NCBI GenBank assembly: GCA_016802295.1 | Contig: JAESIW010000154.1 | Location: 741,233 to 805,232 of the forward strand | Reading direction: 5' to 3' | Source: Brachionus rotundiformis | Lineage: Eukaryota; Rotifera; Eurotatoria; Ploima; Brachionidae | Length of the DNA stretch: 64,000 bases | In this document: positions 32,274 to 44,084 of the stretch, piece by piece | How positions within the stretch are numbered: position 1 is the stretch's first letter | How the letters are laid out: the number at the start of each line of letters is the position of its first letter | Position numbers and translations under genes: made by a program | The notes under the pieces: generated by a model | What the model was told of the DNA's origin: nothing | Seen by the model: only the letters and a program-made list of their open reading frames with translations | Databases searched by the model: none

Positions 32274-32921
32274 ATGGGCTGTACACACAGCGATTTTGTG
32301 GTGGCCACAAAAAACGCCTTGAATCCAACTTACATGAGCAAATACAAGAACTCGGAGAGTGCCGAGTTGACTTTGGATCAAATTCAGAGAGTTAAGTCGT
32401 CGTGGAAATTGATATCTGACCAAAAAGAGTTCGGACTAAACATCATGACTAGAATTTTCACCAAACATGCCGAGATAAAGCACAAGTGGATTTTTGCCAA
32501 GGATTTGAACAGTGATGAGGAAATACGCGAAAATCCCCAATTGGTTTATCATGCTACCAAGATAATGGAAATAATGGACAGAGTTATTTCTGCTTACAAT
32601 TACGACTGCGTCAATGACTTCAAAGACATTACGCATTTGGGAAAAAACCACTATGATTATGGTGTCAGACCTTCGGACTTTGAAGTAAAAGATAAATTGT
32701 TATTTTTGTTCTAATTTTATTTTTTATTTTCAAAGCATTTTGAAGAAGCTTTAATTTACTGTTTGGACAAAGAGATAAATAGCGATAAAGTATTTGATTT
32801 GAACACAAAAGCAAGTTGGAAAAAGTTTTTTATGACTTTGGCATCCAAGCTGTCCGAAGGAATCTATTTAGCCGAGATTGACGAGCTGAATACAATCAAT
32901 AAATGTAAAAGAAATAATTAG
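32274..32921 (+). CDS. Globin with N-terminal MGC acylation signature (globin X-like)
   Basis: Exons 32274-32684 and 32736-32921, 51 bp intron, 198 residues. The globin fold runs from about residue 32 (LTLDQIQRVKSSWKLI, A helix). His93 (VYHATKIMEIMDRVI) is in the distal E7 position, and His126 (LGKNHYDYGV) is the proximal F8 haem ligand, 33 residues later as expected. Exon 2 supplies the G and H helices (ALIYCLDKEINS, SWKKFFMTLASKLSE). The first residues MGCTHS give Gly2 for N-myristoylation and Cys3 for palmitoylation, as in membrane-bound globin X of animals, which are linked to redox signalling or lipid protection rather than bulk oxygen transport. The 30-residue N-terminal extension also fits that group. 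Confidence 0.88.
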
Positions 32922-34182
32922 TTTGATTATTCATTTGTTATTTTTTATTCTGTATTTTTTTTTGTATGTAATTTTTGAATAAAAAAATTAAGTGTAAAAT
33001 GTAGAAATGTGAACCAGTCGGGCTAAAGGCTGTCACCAAAAATTAAAAATTGTTTAATGATATTTATTTTAAGACTTTGGCTTGATGTTTTTGAAAAATA
33101 AAAAACTTTCATATAAAATCCTGAAGCTTGTTGACATTTTTAAATGGCAAAAAAATTTATTCTTAAATGAATTAAAACAATATTTTATTTTATTGAATTA
33201 AAACAATATTATATAAAAAGAATATCAAATAGAAAATGGATTTTGAGAATGAAAAAAATTTATCGAATGATTAAAAATAGAGGAATTGAATAAAATCTTT
33301 TGGCAAGTCATATCAAAATTTAGAACCATTTTAGAACCAAGCATACTTTTGAGTGTATTTTTCACTTCTGGTGAGGCATAAGGCGTCATTTTAGGTCTAC
33401 GTCCAATCCCTTTAATTCGTCAGACTTGACATATACTATTAAATTTTGAAATGGTACCAAGGAAAAGAACCCAACAATTTGATTTAAACCGAAGCCAAAC
33501 CAGCTAAAAGAATGTGTCTTTTGTGTCTAAAAACCTGCTAGCTAAAATTGATTTTTAACTTTTATTATTGAAATGATAAAGCTTTAAATAAATAAAATTT
33601 ATTTTCAAAATCATTTAGTTGTTTTAAGAGATTTTGTAAAGATAATAAATGATCATTTTAATTAATCCTTCTCGGAGATAAATGCGTCCACTTCTTTATC
33701 GTTTAATATAAAAAATTATCTACCATCTTAATATTCTAATTATTGAAACTGAAATGGTTCAATTTTTCTGAAATCAAGAACTTAGTTCCATTTCAAACTG
33801 GCCAATAATTAAACCAAATTATTTATTTAATCAATTAACATCACAAGACTTTAGATGAACCTTTTATTCTGCTTAGAAAAAGATTAAATAGGGTAAAATG
33901 TGGTCAAGTGTTGTCATGGTTAAATATTACCATCTTGTTTCCATGACTTGGCAAAAAAATATTCAAATAGTCAAAGTAACTTGACTAGCATGAAAAAATG
34001 ATATTTTTTGTTATTAATGAGTAAATGAAGTGTCTTAAAAGTAAAGACCTTTCCTAAAATTATTCCAAAAATAACAAAAAAAAATTTTTCTTCATCAATT
34101 TAAAATTGATTTTAATGGCAAAAAGAATGAATTGGAAATTTTTTCTATTTTCTAATATTTTTATTTTGAGATACAATTAAAG
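32922..34182. other. AT-rich intergenic stretch
   Basis: Around 33340-33430 the minus strand reads ELKGIGRRPKMTPYAS, which may be a piece of a Tc1 transposase DNA-binding region. It is too short to classify. No gene supported. Confidence 0.4.
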
Positions 34183-34695
34183 ATGATAAGATCAATCATC
34201 CAGCAGGAATCGATAAGATACACACAAGCAGTCGATCGAAACACTTTCACCTCATTCGATCATTACCACAATGTTTGCTTCTCAATTTGGTACATTCAGT
34301 TTCCAGAAAATACAGTAGAATTAAACTGGCAAAAAGCAACATATACTTGTCCCCGATTTTTCAAGAAACACATTTGCAAACATATTGTTTGTATCGCTGC
34401 AATGAACAAAATTACAACCATACCAATTGAAGCTAAAACCATACCATTAAGTCAGAAAAGATCGAGAGGAAGACCGATGAAGGCTAAGAAAGCTTTAGAA
34501 TTTTAACCAACTTCAACTCAAAAAAGACGCGTTGAAGAAAGCCAAGATGATGATGAATTGCCGATTGCTCAACCAACAAAAAGGTTCTACTACACAAATG
34601 CAAACTTAGATCCAGCAGCATGCACATCTTCTCAAGCAGCAACACAAAAACGTCGTGTTGGTAGACCAAAAGAGTCAAAAATAAACCCTAAATAA
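34183..34695 (+). pseudogene. SWIM-zinc-finger transposase (MULE-type) C-terminal remnant
   Basis: The frame reads NWQKATYTCPRFFKKHICKH, a SWIM-like finger, followed by basic GRP motifs (KRSRGRPMKAKKALEF and later KRRVGRPKESK) that look like AT-hooks. SWIM fingers are common at the C-terminus of Mutator-like transposases. A TAA at 34504-34506 interrupts the frame, after which it stays open to 34695. No transposase core lies upstream, so this is a 5'-truncated dead fragment. The finger shows only one of the two cysteines of the usual CxC pair. A domesticated SWIM protein is a less likely alternative. Confidence 0.55.
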
Positions 34696-34929
34696 TTCGT
34701 TCAATCGTAGTTTTCATTTTTCCTACATTTTCATTCAAAATACAATTTTTTTATTAATAAATTTTTAAGTGAAATAAGATTACTTTTCAATTTTTTAGGA
34801 GTTCATTATTTTATCTAGGTATTTTCATTATAAATAAGAGAAAGTTTTAAATATCTTAAGAAGTAGATTAATTATAGTATGCAATTAGTTTGTTTAGGTG
34901 AGCGATCAAATACCTCTCTTTCTATTTTT

Positions 34930-35745
34930 ATTACTATTTATTGGATCATAACAATTTTTCTTTTTCAAGGGAAAGTTTATTCAAAGAATTATCACAATTT
35001 AAAAAATACAAGGCTATTGGATCTGATTGTATTCATCCATGGGTATTAAAAGAAACTGCAAAAGCTATCTCTCTGCCTCTATCAATTATTTATATTAAGT
35101 CTTGCGAAACATCTAAAGTTCCGAGCAAATGGAGGGAGGCAAACGTCACCTTCATTCAAGAAGGTTTCCAGGATGCAGGCTTCGAATTATAGACCTGTTT
35201 CACTAACCTCAATACCATGCAAAATTATGAAGTTTAGAACCCGTACTTAAAATAAGACATCAAAGTGTTAGAATCAGTCCAGAGAAGAGCTACTAAATTG
35301 GTTCCAGATCTAAAAATGCTAAGCTATTCAGAAAGATTGATTGCATTGAATTTAACCAGTCTAGAGACCAGAAGATTAAGAGGGGATCTGATCGAGATGT
35401 TTAAAATTATAAAAGGGCACGACAAGATTAACTGTCATGTACCCCTAGTCTTCAAGAATAATCCAGAAAATACGTTTCGTCCAACCCCTAGACGTCATGA
35501 TTTTACGTTAGAAAGACAATTAGTAAAGAACTATGAGCAAAGATTTAATTTTTTCAGCAACAGAGTGGTCAATGTTTGGAATCGACTTGACAGAGTTGTA
35601 ATTAACTCAGAAACAGTAAATGTTTTTAAAAACAAAATTGACAAACTTGATTTAAACAAGCTATTATGATGAGGCTTAACCCTTGTTCCATGTGCTTGCA
35701 CATTATAGCTTTCATTTTATTATTATTATTATTATTAAAGTTATA
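34930..35745 (+). mobile_element. CR1-like LINE with internal deletion of the RT core
   Basis: The plus strand has the start of the RT region (YKAIGSDCIHPWVLKETAKA, SKVPSKWREANVT), then in another frame NYRPVSLTSIPCKIM. It then jumps directly to the C-terminal part at 35265 (SVQRRATKLVPDLKMLSYSE, RRLRGDLIEMFKI, FFSNRVVNVWNRL) ending at 35669. The catalytic YADD segment is missing, so about 200 codons were lost. The 3' UTR has a perfect ATGTGC/GCACAT palindrome at 35690-35703 and an (ATT)n tail at about 35717-35738. It is a distinct family from the copies at 2081 and 16231. Confidence 0.87.
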
Positions 35746-35749
35746 TTAA

Positions 35750-36935
35750 TTTACAAATATAATTATTATATTTTAGCAAGTTAATTAATCCTAGGTGCGT
35801 ATTTTTATTAAGAATTCAATTTTTATTATGGTGCTTATATAAAGATTCAAAAGATTGTAAGTAAAACTTATGTGAACCTAGTTTTGCTTTGAACAAATAA
35901 CTAGGACACTTGGAATAAGCTTAAGCTTATAGAATTATCACTTTATGGAAAGGAAATAAAAGGTGGTACTGCATAAACTTTGCAGTAGTTAATGACACAA
36001 TTATTATTATCTTAGTTTAATTGAGTGGACTGAAAAGACAATAAAACACAAACTTTTCTCTCATATTACAAAAATAATTTTGTTTGTTTTTCCATAATCA
36101 GAATTACTGGTGGTAGATTTTATAATAAACACTAAATAAAAAAATTAAATTTTTTCTCTTTTTTATTTAAATTAAAGTAAAATTAATCAATTAATTTCTA
36201 AAAGTATAATTAATTTATTTGTTTCTGGCTTTTAAAACAAAAAAAATAAACTTTTTAAACCAATTCCATTATTGCATTAGCTTGGTTGAAGAATGTTGTC
36301 ACAAATCTATTGTTATTTATTCAAAAAAAATATTTAAAATGTTTTTTTTTTGGTGTTTTAAAGCTTATTTACATGATTTTTAAACTTATTAATTTGCTTT
36401 GTATTTTTACTGAATCACTAAAGATCTACCATGTACTGAACTTTTAAATGCATGATTTTGTTTAAAATAAAGCTTCATTTAAAAATTTAAAAATTTGACG
36501 AAAACATTTAAAATGGTCTGTTTACTGAAAATAACTATTTGAGAAAATATTTATCAAGTAGAAATATTTTGACTTAAAGAAAAACTCTATTTTAGAAAAA
36601 TATTTTTACTTTAAGATTAATATTTTTCTCAGCCTTTTTTGTATAAATCTTTTCTCGTAAGAGAATGAAAAAAAAAACGAAAAAATATAATTATAATAGA
36701 TGTTTACCTTCTAGGTAAAAAAGGATAAAAATCCCCATTTTCAATTGACTTAAATACTGATTTTAATTAAGATATGCATATTTTTACTCTAAAACAAAAT
36801 ACTTTTTTCTTAAAAATATATATAAAAATAATTTAAATTATGCATTCATTTAATTTAAAAGCTAATAATTCTTTGATAGTTTTATTAAAAAATTTAATTA
36901 AAAAATAATTTAAAAAAGCTGTACAACTTAGAGTG
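35750..36935. other. AT-rich intergenic stretch, no gene seen
   Basis: No coding frame, RNA gene or clear repeat found between the LINE tail and the small secreted protein gene. Confidence 0.5.
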
Positions 36936-37238
36936 TCACTCATCTTGGACTTGTTCCTCTGATTCCTCGTGGTTGTTGAGGTTTTGCTTGCTCTTAAACT
37001 CGCTAAAGTTGACTAAATAGGGAATATTGGCCTCGCGCTTGATCAATCTATTGTAGATTTCCAAGTCATTTTGGCTGCCAAAGTCTCGGTCGCTGCCAGC
37101 GTTCACTTCTTGGATGTTTTCTACGGGCTTGAGCTCTTGAATCTCTTGCTCCGACAGTGACCTGCACGCGGCCATATCCGTCGCCACCACCACCACCACC
37201 AGCACCACAACCACAATCCATGCCAGCTTCAAATTCAT
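36936..37238 (-). CDS. Small secreted protein, possible peptide-hormone precursor
   Basis: 100 residues with much higher GC than the flanks. An N-terminal signal peptide is obvious: a valine-rich hydrophobic core (residues 6-19) followed by a small-residue cleavage region (ATDMAACRS). The mature part is acidic and contains one dibasic site, KR, before EANIPYLVNFSEFKSKQN, then an acidic tail. This is the plan of a neuropeptide or hormone precursor, but there is only one peptide and no amidation glycine, so the assignment is weak. Simple extracellular acidic protein is the alternative. No family recognised. Single exon; the first ATG fits the signal peptide exactly. Confidence 0.65.
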   Translation of the reverse strand: MNLKLAWIVVVVLVVVVVATDMAACRSLSEQEIQELKPVENIQEVNAGSDRDFGSQNDLEIYNRLIKREANIPYLVNFSEFKSKQNLNNHEESEEQVQDE

Positions 37239-40200
37239 TATTTTAAATATCTAAATTTTCATATAAAAATAAAATTTTTCTCTTATTTAAATGAAAAATT
37301 TAAAAACAAACTTAACACTACTTTAAAGGTAATTTAAAATGCAGCTAACAAAAATAAACTGGTAATAAAGCTAAACAAATTTTTTTTTATTTTTATTTTT
37401 AATTTTCGATTTAGCTTACTGTCTTTAGCCAAACTTTGGCTAAAATCTTGAATTGTACTCAACACTTGAATCAAATAAGCTAGAATATTTGTTCGACACA
37501 GTGAACATAGCACTTTTGCTATTGCCTTTATTTAGGCTCTTGTCATTCCTTAACTTAACTTGACAATAAAAAAGGCACAAATTAGATATTAAGTACTAGT
37601 TTGTTTTTTGTTTTTGACAGCCAAGTTGGCATATTTTAATAAAAATACCATAATGATATAGATCAGAGGCAAATTTTGCCAAAATAAATACCAAATGTCT
37701 ATAATACATTATTAGCTGAGTGTTTCTAGTTTATCGTGAGCTTATTTGGATTATTATTGTTTGGGAAGTCTTTCAACATTTTGCTTTCTAATTCATAATT
37801 GCCAAGTTTAATTTTTTTGCCATTAATCTAGTAGTTATCTGCGAATGTGGTAAACTTCAGGAATCCACGATAGAATTAAACTAACTTATAAATGCTGAGC
37901 CTATTGATGATATTAAAAAAATAACTGATAACATCTTTTTTATCTAACATTACTTTTCGTTTTTTCTTTTTTTGTTTTTATAGTATTATTTTTTGTGCTA
38001 TTGGATCAATCGATAAACTATTGCTAGTAAAAGCGAATCTATTATTATGAAAAGTTTATCTTCAAGAAATCATTATTTTGTTATCTATGATTTTTTAGTT
38101 GTAAATTTTTTCTTTCCTAAATTGTCAATTGTCAAATCTTTTTTAATAATAATTAATTTTAGATAAAAAAAAATTGATTTATCTTATTTATCTTTGATTT
38201 GACTGATAAGCAAAATTATAATACTCATTAATTAAAAAAATTCCATTCCAAATTACGAATGTTATTAATTAAGATTAAAAAAAAAAACTTGAACAACAAT
38301 TTCAAATCGTATCGGTATATTTATTTATAATTTGAATATATTTTTAATTTAGTCTAATTAACTTAATTTTGTCTAAAAATAACATTTTATCCTATGATTG
38401 CTAGACTTATGGATAAAGATAGTCTATTCAGTAATTTCGAGTAATTGCTTGACCCTTTAATTTTCTATGTAGAATAAATAAGTAAACAAAATCCAATCTA
38501 ATTAGAACTACCGATGGGAGATAAGACATGAAATAAGGCCAATCTTAGCCAGACCGATGCAGTCTTTAATAAGTGTTAAGCTAAACGCTATTTTAAAAAA
38601 TAAAAAACTCTTCTAATTCTAATTAAATTATATTTTTATTTTACTTTTTTTTATTCTAATTAATGCATAAGTTTTTTATTATAATCTTAATGATTTTTGA
38701 GTGTGTTAGTAGATATTTTGCCAAGAATACTTGAGCTAAAAAAAGTATTTATATTTAGACCTTTACATTAGAGAATCATTCTTGAGAGACAGACAGCAAG
38801 AGGAACAGGACCTAGATTAAGACCAAGATCATACAAAACTGAATAAGCTAGTTGTGAGTTTAAATATCTATGAAATTTTTATAATATTAATTAGAAATTT
38901 TGGTTCAAGTTGATCACTTGGGAAAAAGGCATGAAAGTAGCGTCAGCATTTCTCTGATGTAAGGTGAAAATGAATTAAATTAGAGGAACTAAAGATTATG
39001 GAATATGTATGGCAAAAGCAGCTTTCAAATGAACAAAGAGTCTTGAAGACTAGTGAACTTCGATCAAAAGTTATTGGGCATGGATGGCTGTTTAGAGAAA
39101 CCACATGGGTTTTTGGAAAAGTTTATGGTTGTAGAATTTGTAGATTTGCTACATCAAACCCAATTAAACAGACCCAGTAGGTCATTTATTTAGGATGTCT
39201 ATGAAAAAATGTTATGGGTCTGAGATATCCAAGGGAGTAAAAATTTTGCATTGGTTTCAAACATTAGTGCCATAAAAATTCCACAGTTCTAGAACTTTTT
39301 TAGTTTTTAAAAGCATTACCTTGGTCCACTAAAAGCTGAAATTACTTTTCCAAGATAAAATTAAACTTCATAAAGCGCTGAAAACCATAAAAAAAATTGA
39401 CATCTGTATGGTATCCATCTTCCATCTTCCTAGTCAGAAGATTGCATTTTGGGTCACCAGTTATTTACCAAGATCACGTTAAAACATAATTATGTTGGAT
39501 TTTTGATATAAAAATCCATGAATGGCACAAAAGAGAACCATTGTTGCTTTTAAATGGCCAGAACCCATTGATGAAAAGTTAATAATAGAAAATAATCATG
39601 AGAAGTCTTAAAAAAGATGTAAAAATAGTAAATTCAAGGTAAATTAAAATTACGTAAATATTGTAGTATTTACTCAATGGCAAACTTTTTAAGTTAATTT
39701 TTAAGTTAATTTATTTGATTTTAAATTTAATTTCTACCAAAACTGATTAGAATAATTACACATTTTTTTCAAGCTATAATCATGGAATAATTAGGGTTCT
39801 TATCTCACCTTGTTAATTTTGTTGATAAGTCTTGGTTGCTTTAGAATTTTGTCTAACCGCTAGAGGATATGAAATAATTGAAAATTATAACAAAAAAATG
39901 CCTAAATCGTAAAAATACATAATTAAAATAGTCGCCAAATTTGACCACTGCCTCAAAAATGATGTTTGTTTAAAACAACTTTACAAAATTATTGTGCCAT
40001 TGGCAATTAAATATAAAATTTTAATTTTTAATTTTGCTTCAAAAATAAATAAATAAATAAATTATATGTCTGCTGAAAACAAATGATTTGAATTTTTATT
40101 AAATTCAAAAAATACATATCATTAAAATCCTATTATTTATTTATCTCATAACATTTCTCTCTCATTCTAATCGTTTTAACCAAAAGAAAAATTTTATATT

Positions 40201-41035
40201 TTTTGCCAAATTAAAAAAAAGACTTTATGACCTCTTGACATAAATTTATTCAAAATAAATAAATCCAAAATAATTATAAAATTGAAAATATTTTCATTTT
40301 GAAATTGGATCAGCTAGATATGGTTTTAATACTCCGAATAATAATATTGAACTTAATAAGGATCTTAAATTAGGAGTTGGATATAAAATAAAATAAGCTT
40401 TATGGGCAAAAAAAACAATTAAACTGAAGATTCTTTAACTTCACCTATTTGCTTTATGAGTCGAATAAAGGTGTATAAAAATTATCTCAAAATGACTCAT
40501 TAAAGTTACTTAATGATTTCAAAAGTTTATTAATCATTAAATATCCCCCTCGTTGGTCTTATTTTTTAATATTTATATTCAAATTCAAAGGTTAAAAAGG
40601 GCAAAAGAAATTCTCTTTTTTTTTTCTAAATTTTCTTAAATCAGGATAATAATTATTAAAAAAATATTCACCAATTCATAAGGCTTTAAATGATCAAGTT
40701 TAAATATTGTTTAATTTTTTTTAAATAATTCGTTTATGTGGAAGAAGAATTTTTATTATTATCGTTCAAATTTGGTCTTTTGAAGTGGTAAAAATTTTAT
40801 TATATTTTTAAAGAAAACCAAAATATTATTACTTTTCTGGTTTTATTTTATTCCATTTATTTTCTTATTTTAGGGTTATAGACCTGAAATTATATAACTT
40901 GAGATTATGTTATATAATAATTTTTCTCAGGAAAACCCTGATTCATTAAAAAATGCGCCAATTAAGGTTTTTTTGAAATTAAATCACAGCTAAAATTTTT
41001 TTATAAGCCAAAATACTCATTATTAGGCTTGATTT
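37239..41035. other. Long gene-poor AT-rich stretch
   Basis: Nearly 4 kb without a supportable gene. Around 38770-39580 base composition is less extreme and a 60-codon frame at 38998-39180 contains GCRICRFATSN, but nothing extends it and stops are frequent; an old transposon is the likeliest source. No tRNA or other RNA seen. Confidence 0.4.
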
Positions 41036-41039
41036 TCAG

Positions 41040-41410
41040 CTCACAGTTCGCCCATGCCGACATCAAAAGCTAACCAAGTTCTTGGAATGCTAAAAATACA
41101 TTCGTTTCAAAGATCGTGGAACTATGGACCTCACTTTATCGCATCTAAATTAGTCCGTATCTGGAGTTTTCAGTGTAGGCTTGGAACCGGGACCTCAGGA
41201 GAGATATTAACACCTTGAAAAAGTTTAGAAAGACTAACAAGAGTCCCCACTGCTTTAAAAGGCATGGAGTTCCAGAGCAGACTTGAGCGGATGGGTATCA
41301 CATCTCTGGAAGCAAGTGGTGCAACGAGCCAAATTGGTCGACTCCGATCTGAGACCAACATCAAATGAATGAGTTATCTCGTCTGCGGTCTTTACTGCTA
41401 CTACTGCTCC
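41040..41410 (+). mobile_element. Degraded LINE 3' fragment
   Basis: The plus strand in broken frames reads KANQVLGMLK, then RVPTALKGMEFQSRLERMG and ITSLEAS, which are the CR1-type C-terminal RT motifs (RATR-, L-Y--RL--LGI-SLE-RR). A TACTGCTACTACTGCTCC tail at about 41391-41413 resembles the (ACT)n tail of the element at 2081-4863, so it may be a distant copy of that family. Many substitutions and frameshifts indicate an old insertion. Confidence 0.6.
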
Positions 41411-41837
41411 TACTTAAAGACCACAAACAGGAATTATTCGAATTATTCAAACAAAATTATCTATTTAATTATTAATTAAATCTTTAAATTAAAAGTCAAA
41501 ACTCATTTTATTTAATTCCAAAAATCAAAATTAATCTATGCCTTGAATAAATGAAGTTAAAAAGTGATAAAAAGACAATATATTTTTCCTATTAAAATTG
41601 TCAATTAGCAAAATTTTAACTTATTATAAAATAAAATTGAGTTTTAGGACAAGAAAATCAGTTTATTGATAGCAGATATTGAATAATTAGGAGATTTTTT
41701 ATTTTTAGGACACCTACTTAAATCGACAAATAAAGGTGGATATTTTCCCAGAGAAAAATAATTTAAAATAAGTTGTTTTCACAGTTAAACATTTAAAATT
41801 GGCTTTCGATTTATCCTAAAGAATAAATTTAATAAAA

Positions 41838-42638
41838 ATGAGCTATTTTAATTTTTTATTAATATTAAGCTTTGCCAGCGCAATATGCTGTTTCCAAGGC
41901 ACTGGGCCATTTTACACATCTATCCAAAATTTGCAACAAGAAATACAGGACAACGCCATCCAGCAGATAATAGAACAATTCATCCATTTTTTAACACAAA
42001 CACTTAACCACTCTCGATTCCAATTATCCAACTTGATCGAACAGGTGCAGTCGTTTATGCTCCAAATGGGGGAGGCATTGCTGTATCAAATCCGTAATCT
42101 TGTATCATCTTATCTCATATCTGTCACCTTGAATGGCTCGAACAACAGAATAAATGACGAAGTCGACCATCTACTGGAAACATTTCAGGAACAAATCCAG
42201 AATTTTTTGATAAACTCGATGAATTTTCTATTCCCAAGCTTTGACAGTCGCGATTTTCTGACCTTTTTTCAGTCGTTCGGAATCAACATTGACCAAATAA
42301 TAGACTCCCTAAAACCAAAGATTATAAATTTTATCACAGACATAGTGGACACATTGGACATATTGACAGGCCGAAACAATCTTCTAGATTACATTATTAG
42401 CTCGTTCGGTCTCGGCGCAGTTTGGACCACTATCCAGAGTCTTGGTAGTCAAGTGGTTATCCAGTTTACGAACATAGCTGCTCAACTCTTGTTTGCTGGA
42501 CAACAAATTTGGAGCCTTGCTCAAGACGTGTTTAACCAACTTAAAGAAGACCTACTCAATCATGCCGGTGACTCTGTTATTCTAGTCGCCGACGCTATTG
42601 CTCAATTGAATCAAATTTTATCTATTAATGGAAAATGA
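41838..42638 (+). CDS. Orphan secreted alpha-helical protein
   Basis: 266 residues. A signal peptide covers about residues 1-18 (FNFLLILSFASAICC). The rest is glutamine-, leucine-, isoleucine- and phenylalanine-rich with heptad-like spacing of hydrophobics (IIEQFIHFLTQTL, LLETFQEQIQNFLINSMNFL, FINFITDIVDTLDIL-type runs), suggesting long amphipathic helices. After the leader there are no cysteines and no transmembrane span long enough to be certain. This is compatible with a secreted lipid-associated or coiled-coil protein. I do not recognise a family. Codon composition and GC stand out from the flanks, and the frame is intact, so it is probably a real gene. Confidence 0.7.
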   Translation: MSYFNFLLILSFASAICCFQGTGPFYTSIQNLQQEIQDNAIQQIIEQFIHFLTQTLNHSRFQLSNLIEQVQSFMLQMGEALLYQIRNLVSSYLISVTLNGSNNRINDEVDHLLETFQEQIQNFLINSMNFLFPSFDSRDFLTFFQSFGINIDQIIDSLKPKIINFITDIVDTLDILTGRNNLLDYIISSFGLGAVWTTIQSLGSQVVIQFTNIAAQLLFAGQQIWSLAQDVFNQLKEDLLNHAGDSVILVADAIAQLNQILSINGK

Positions 42639-43313
42639 GGTCTTAATAACTTGAAAAAAAATATTTTCCTAAATTAAAAATTTAACAAACTTTTTTTATT
42701 TATTAAAAAAACTTAGTAGAAAATTTATTAATATTTTATTTTATCATAAAGAAAACAAATAAATTTTTGTTCGCATATCAATTGGAGTAATTTGAATATA
42801 ATTTTTTATCATATTTAAATAAAAATTTCCATTTTTATAAATAAATAACAAATTTCTGTTAAAATCGTGAAATAATTTTTTTAATGATGCGGCAATTGGC
42901 TTTCTTATTTAAAGATATTTTATTTTATTTATCAAAAATTGTCAGGAAATAAAAAAAAAGTAAAATTAAATTAGTGTTAATGGAATGTTTGAGTTGGTTT
43001 GTCATGGATTCCCAAATTTATATCTTATTATTGGTATGTAAATTGGTAATCGATCAAAAAAGTCAGATAAGTAATTTGATTAAGCATGTATCAAGAGTCT
43101 TCAGGTCTTGTTTTCATTATCTAATATCAAGAGCCATATCAATTTGTTAGCTATATTTTTTCTCTATTTTGGATCTCAAAAATAAATTACCAAAAAGATT
43201 TTATTTTCTATTAAATACTGAATTCTCTAATTTTTATTTATTTACTAATTAAAAAAATGTTATAAATCATTTGATATAATTTATGCAACGATTTACTTAA
43301 TAAAGAAGATTAT
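42639..43313. other. AT-rich intergenic stretch, no gene seen
   Basis: 3' flank of the orphan secreted protein gene up to the MITE. Nothing else supported. Confidence 0.5.
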
Positions 43314-43450
43314 TTGGCACTGTGAATCTTGGAACAGAACAAAAATTTTAATTTTTTATCGGCTGATTCATTTACCGGACAAGTTTTGGTCCTTTCTCAA
43401 ACAAGTTATCCAAATTTAAAATTTTTGTTTTCCAAGATTCACAGCACCAA
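43314..43450. mobile_element. MITE with about 35 bp terminal inverted repeats
   Basis: The left end TTGGCACTGTGAATCTTGGA and the right end, read as its reverse complement, TTGGTGCTGTGAATCTTGGA agree at all but two positions. The match continues through ACAAAAATTTTAA. The whole element is 137 bp, with a non-coding centre containing ACCGGACAAGTTTTGGTCC. A small non-autonomous DNA transposon is the simplest reading. I could not identify a convincing target-site duplication, so the superfamily is open. Confidence 0.8.
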
Positions 43451-43796
43451 GTTTTTATAAAAAATAAACTTGTTAAATTATTTCTTGAGGTGCTTTTTGT
43501 TTACCATGTTAAAAAAGAATTTCCATTGTCATGGAAATATTCAATGTTTAACCTTATATTCTAACACTTAATTGGAGATTATTTAGTATATCTTCTTATC
43601 TTTTTATTAAGAAGATCAGTCATATGATTGGGTCATGCTCTAATCAAATATAGAAAAAAGTATGTCAACAGAGCCTATTAAGTGATTAAGACTTTTTTAA
43701 AAAAATTTTAAATTTAGCCCATTTATTTATTCAAATTTTCAGTATTTTTTTATTAAGCCGAGTATTTTATTTTGGAGAGATTTTCCTTTCCAACCA

Positions 43797-44084
43797 TTGT
43801 CGTGTAAATTCTGTATTTTAAGATCGATCAAATTTCTTCAAAAAATAGAGTTTCTGGCAAATAAGCAAACCATCTTTTTTATTTTGGTATTTCTGCTTTC
43901 ATTTTCTAGTTATAAAATTTTATTAAAAGCTTGGTCAAATGTTTATTCATTAATAAATAACATTTCAGACTTCCCGACTTGGTTGAGTAGTTTTGAAATT
44001 TATTTTATCCAAAATGACCAAAACTTTTTCAACTCAAGAAGATCTCCGATTAAGCAAAAGACAAAGTGTACCCTTGGATATTAA
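43797..44084 (+). pseudogene. Possible SRPBCC-like paralogue fragment
   Basis: An open frame without ATG that has a hydrophobic helix (TIFFILVFLLSFSSYKIL) followed by VYSLINNISDFPTWLSSFE. The last part resembles the FEFISNLTQFPT-WFPNVN segment of the gene at 25760-26416, including the position of the N-terminal helix. In this copy the two halves of that motif are joined without an intron. No downstream domain continues. A decayed, perhaps retrocopied, paralogue is possible; chance similarity is not excluded. Confidence 0.3.

Noticed and set aside
38998..39180. 60-codon plus-strand frame with GCRICRF
   Set aside because: Isolated, stops close on both sides, no family resemblance; most likely transposon debris.
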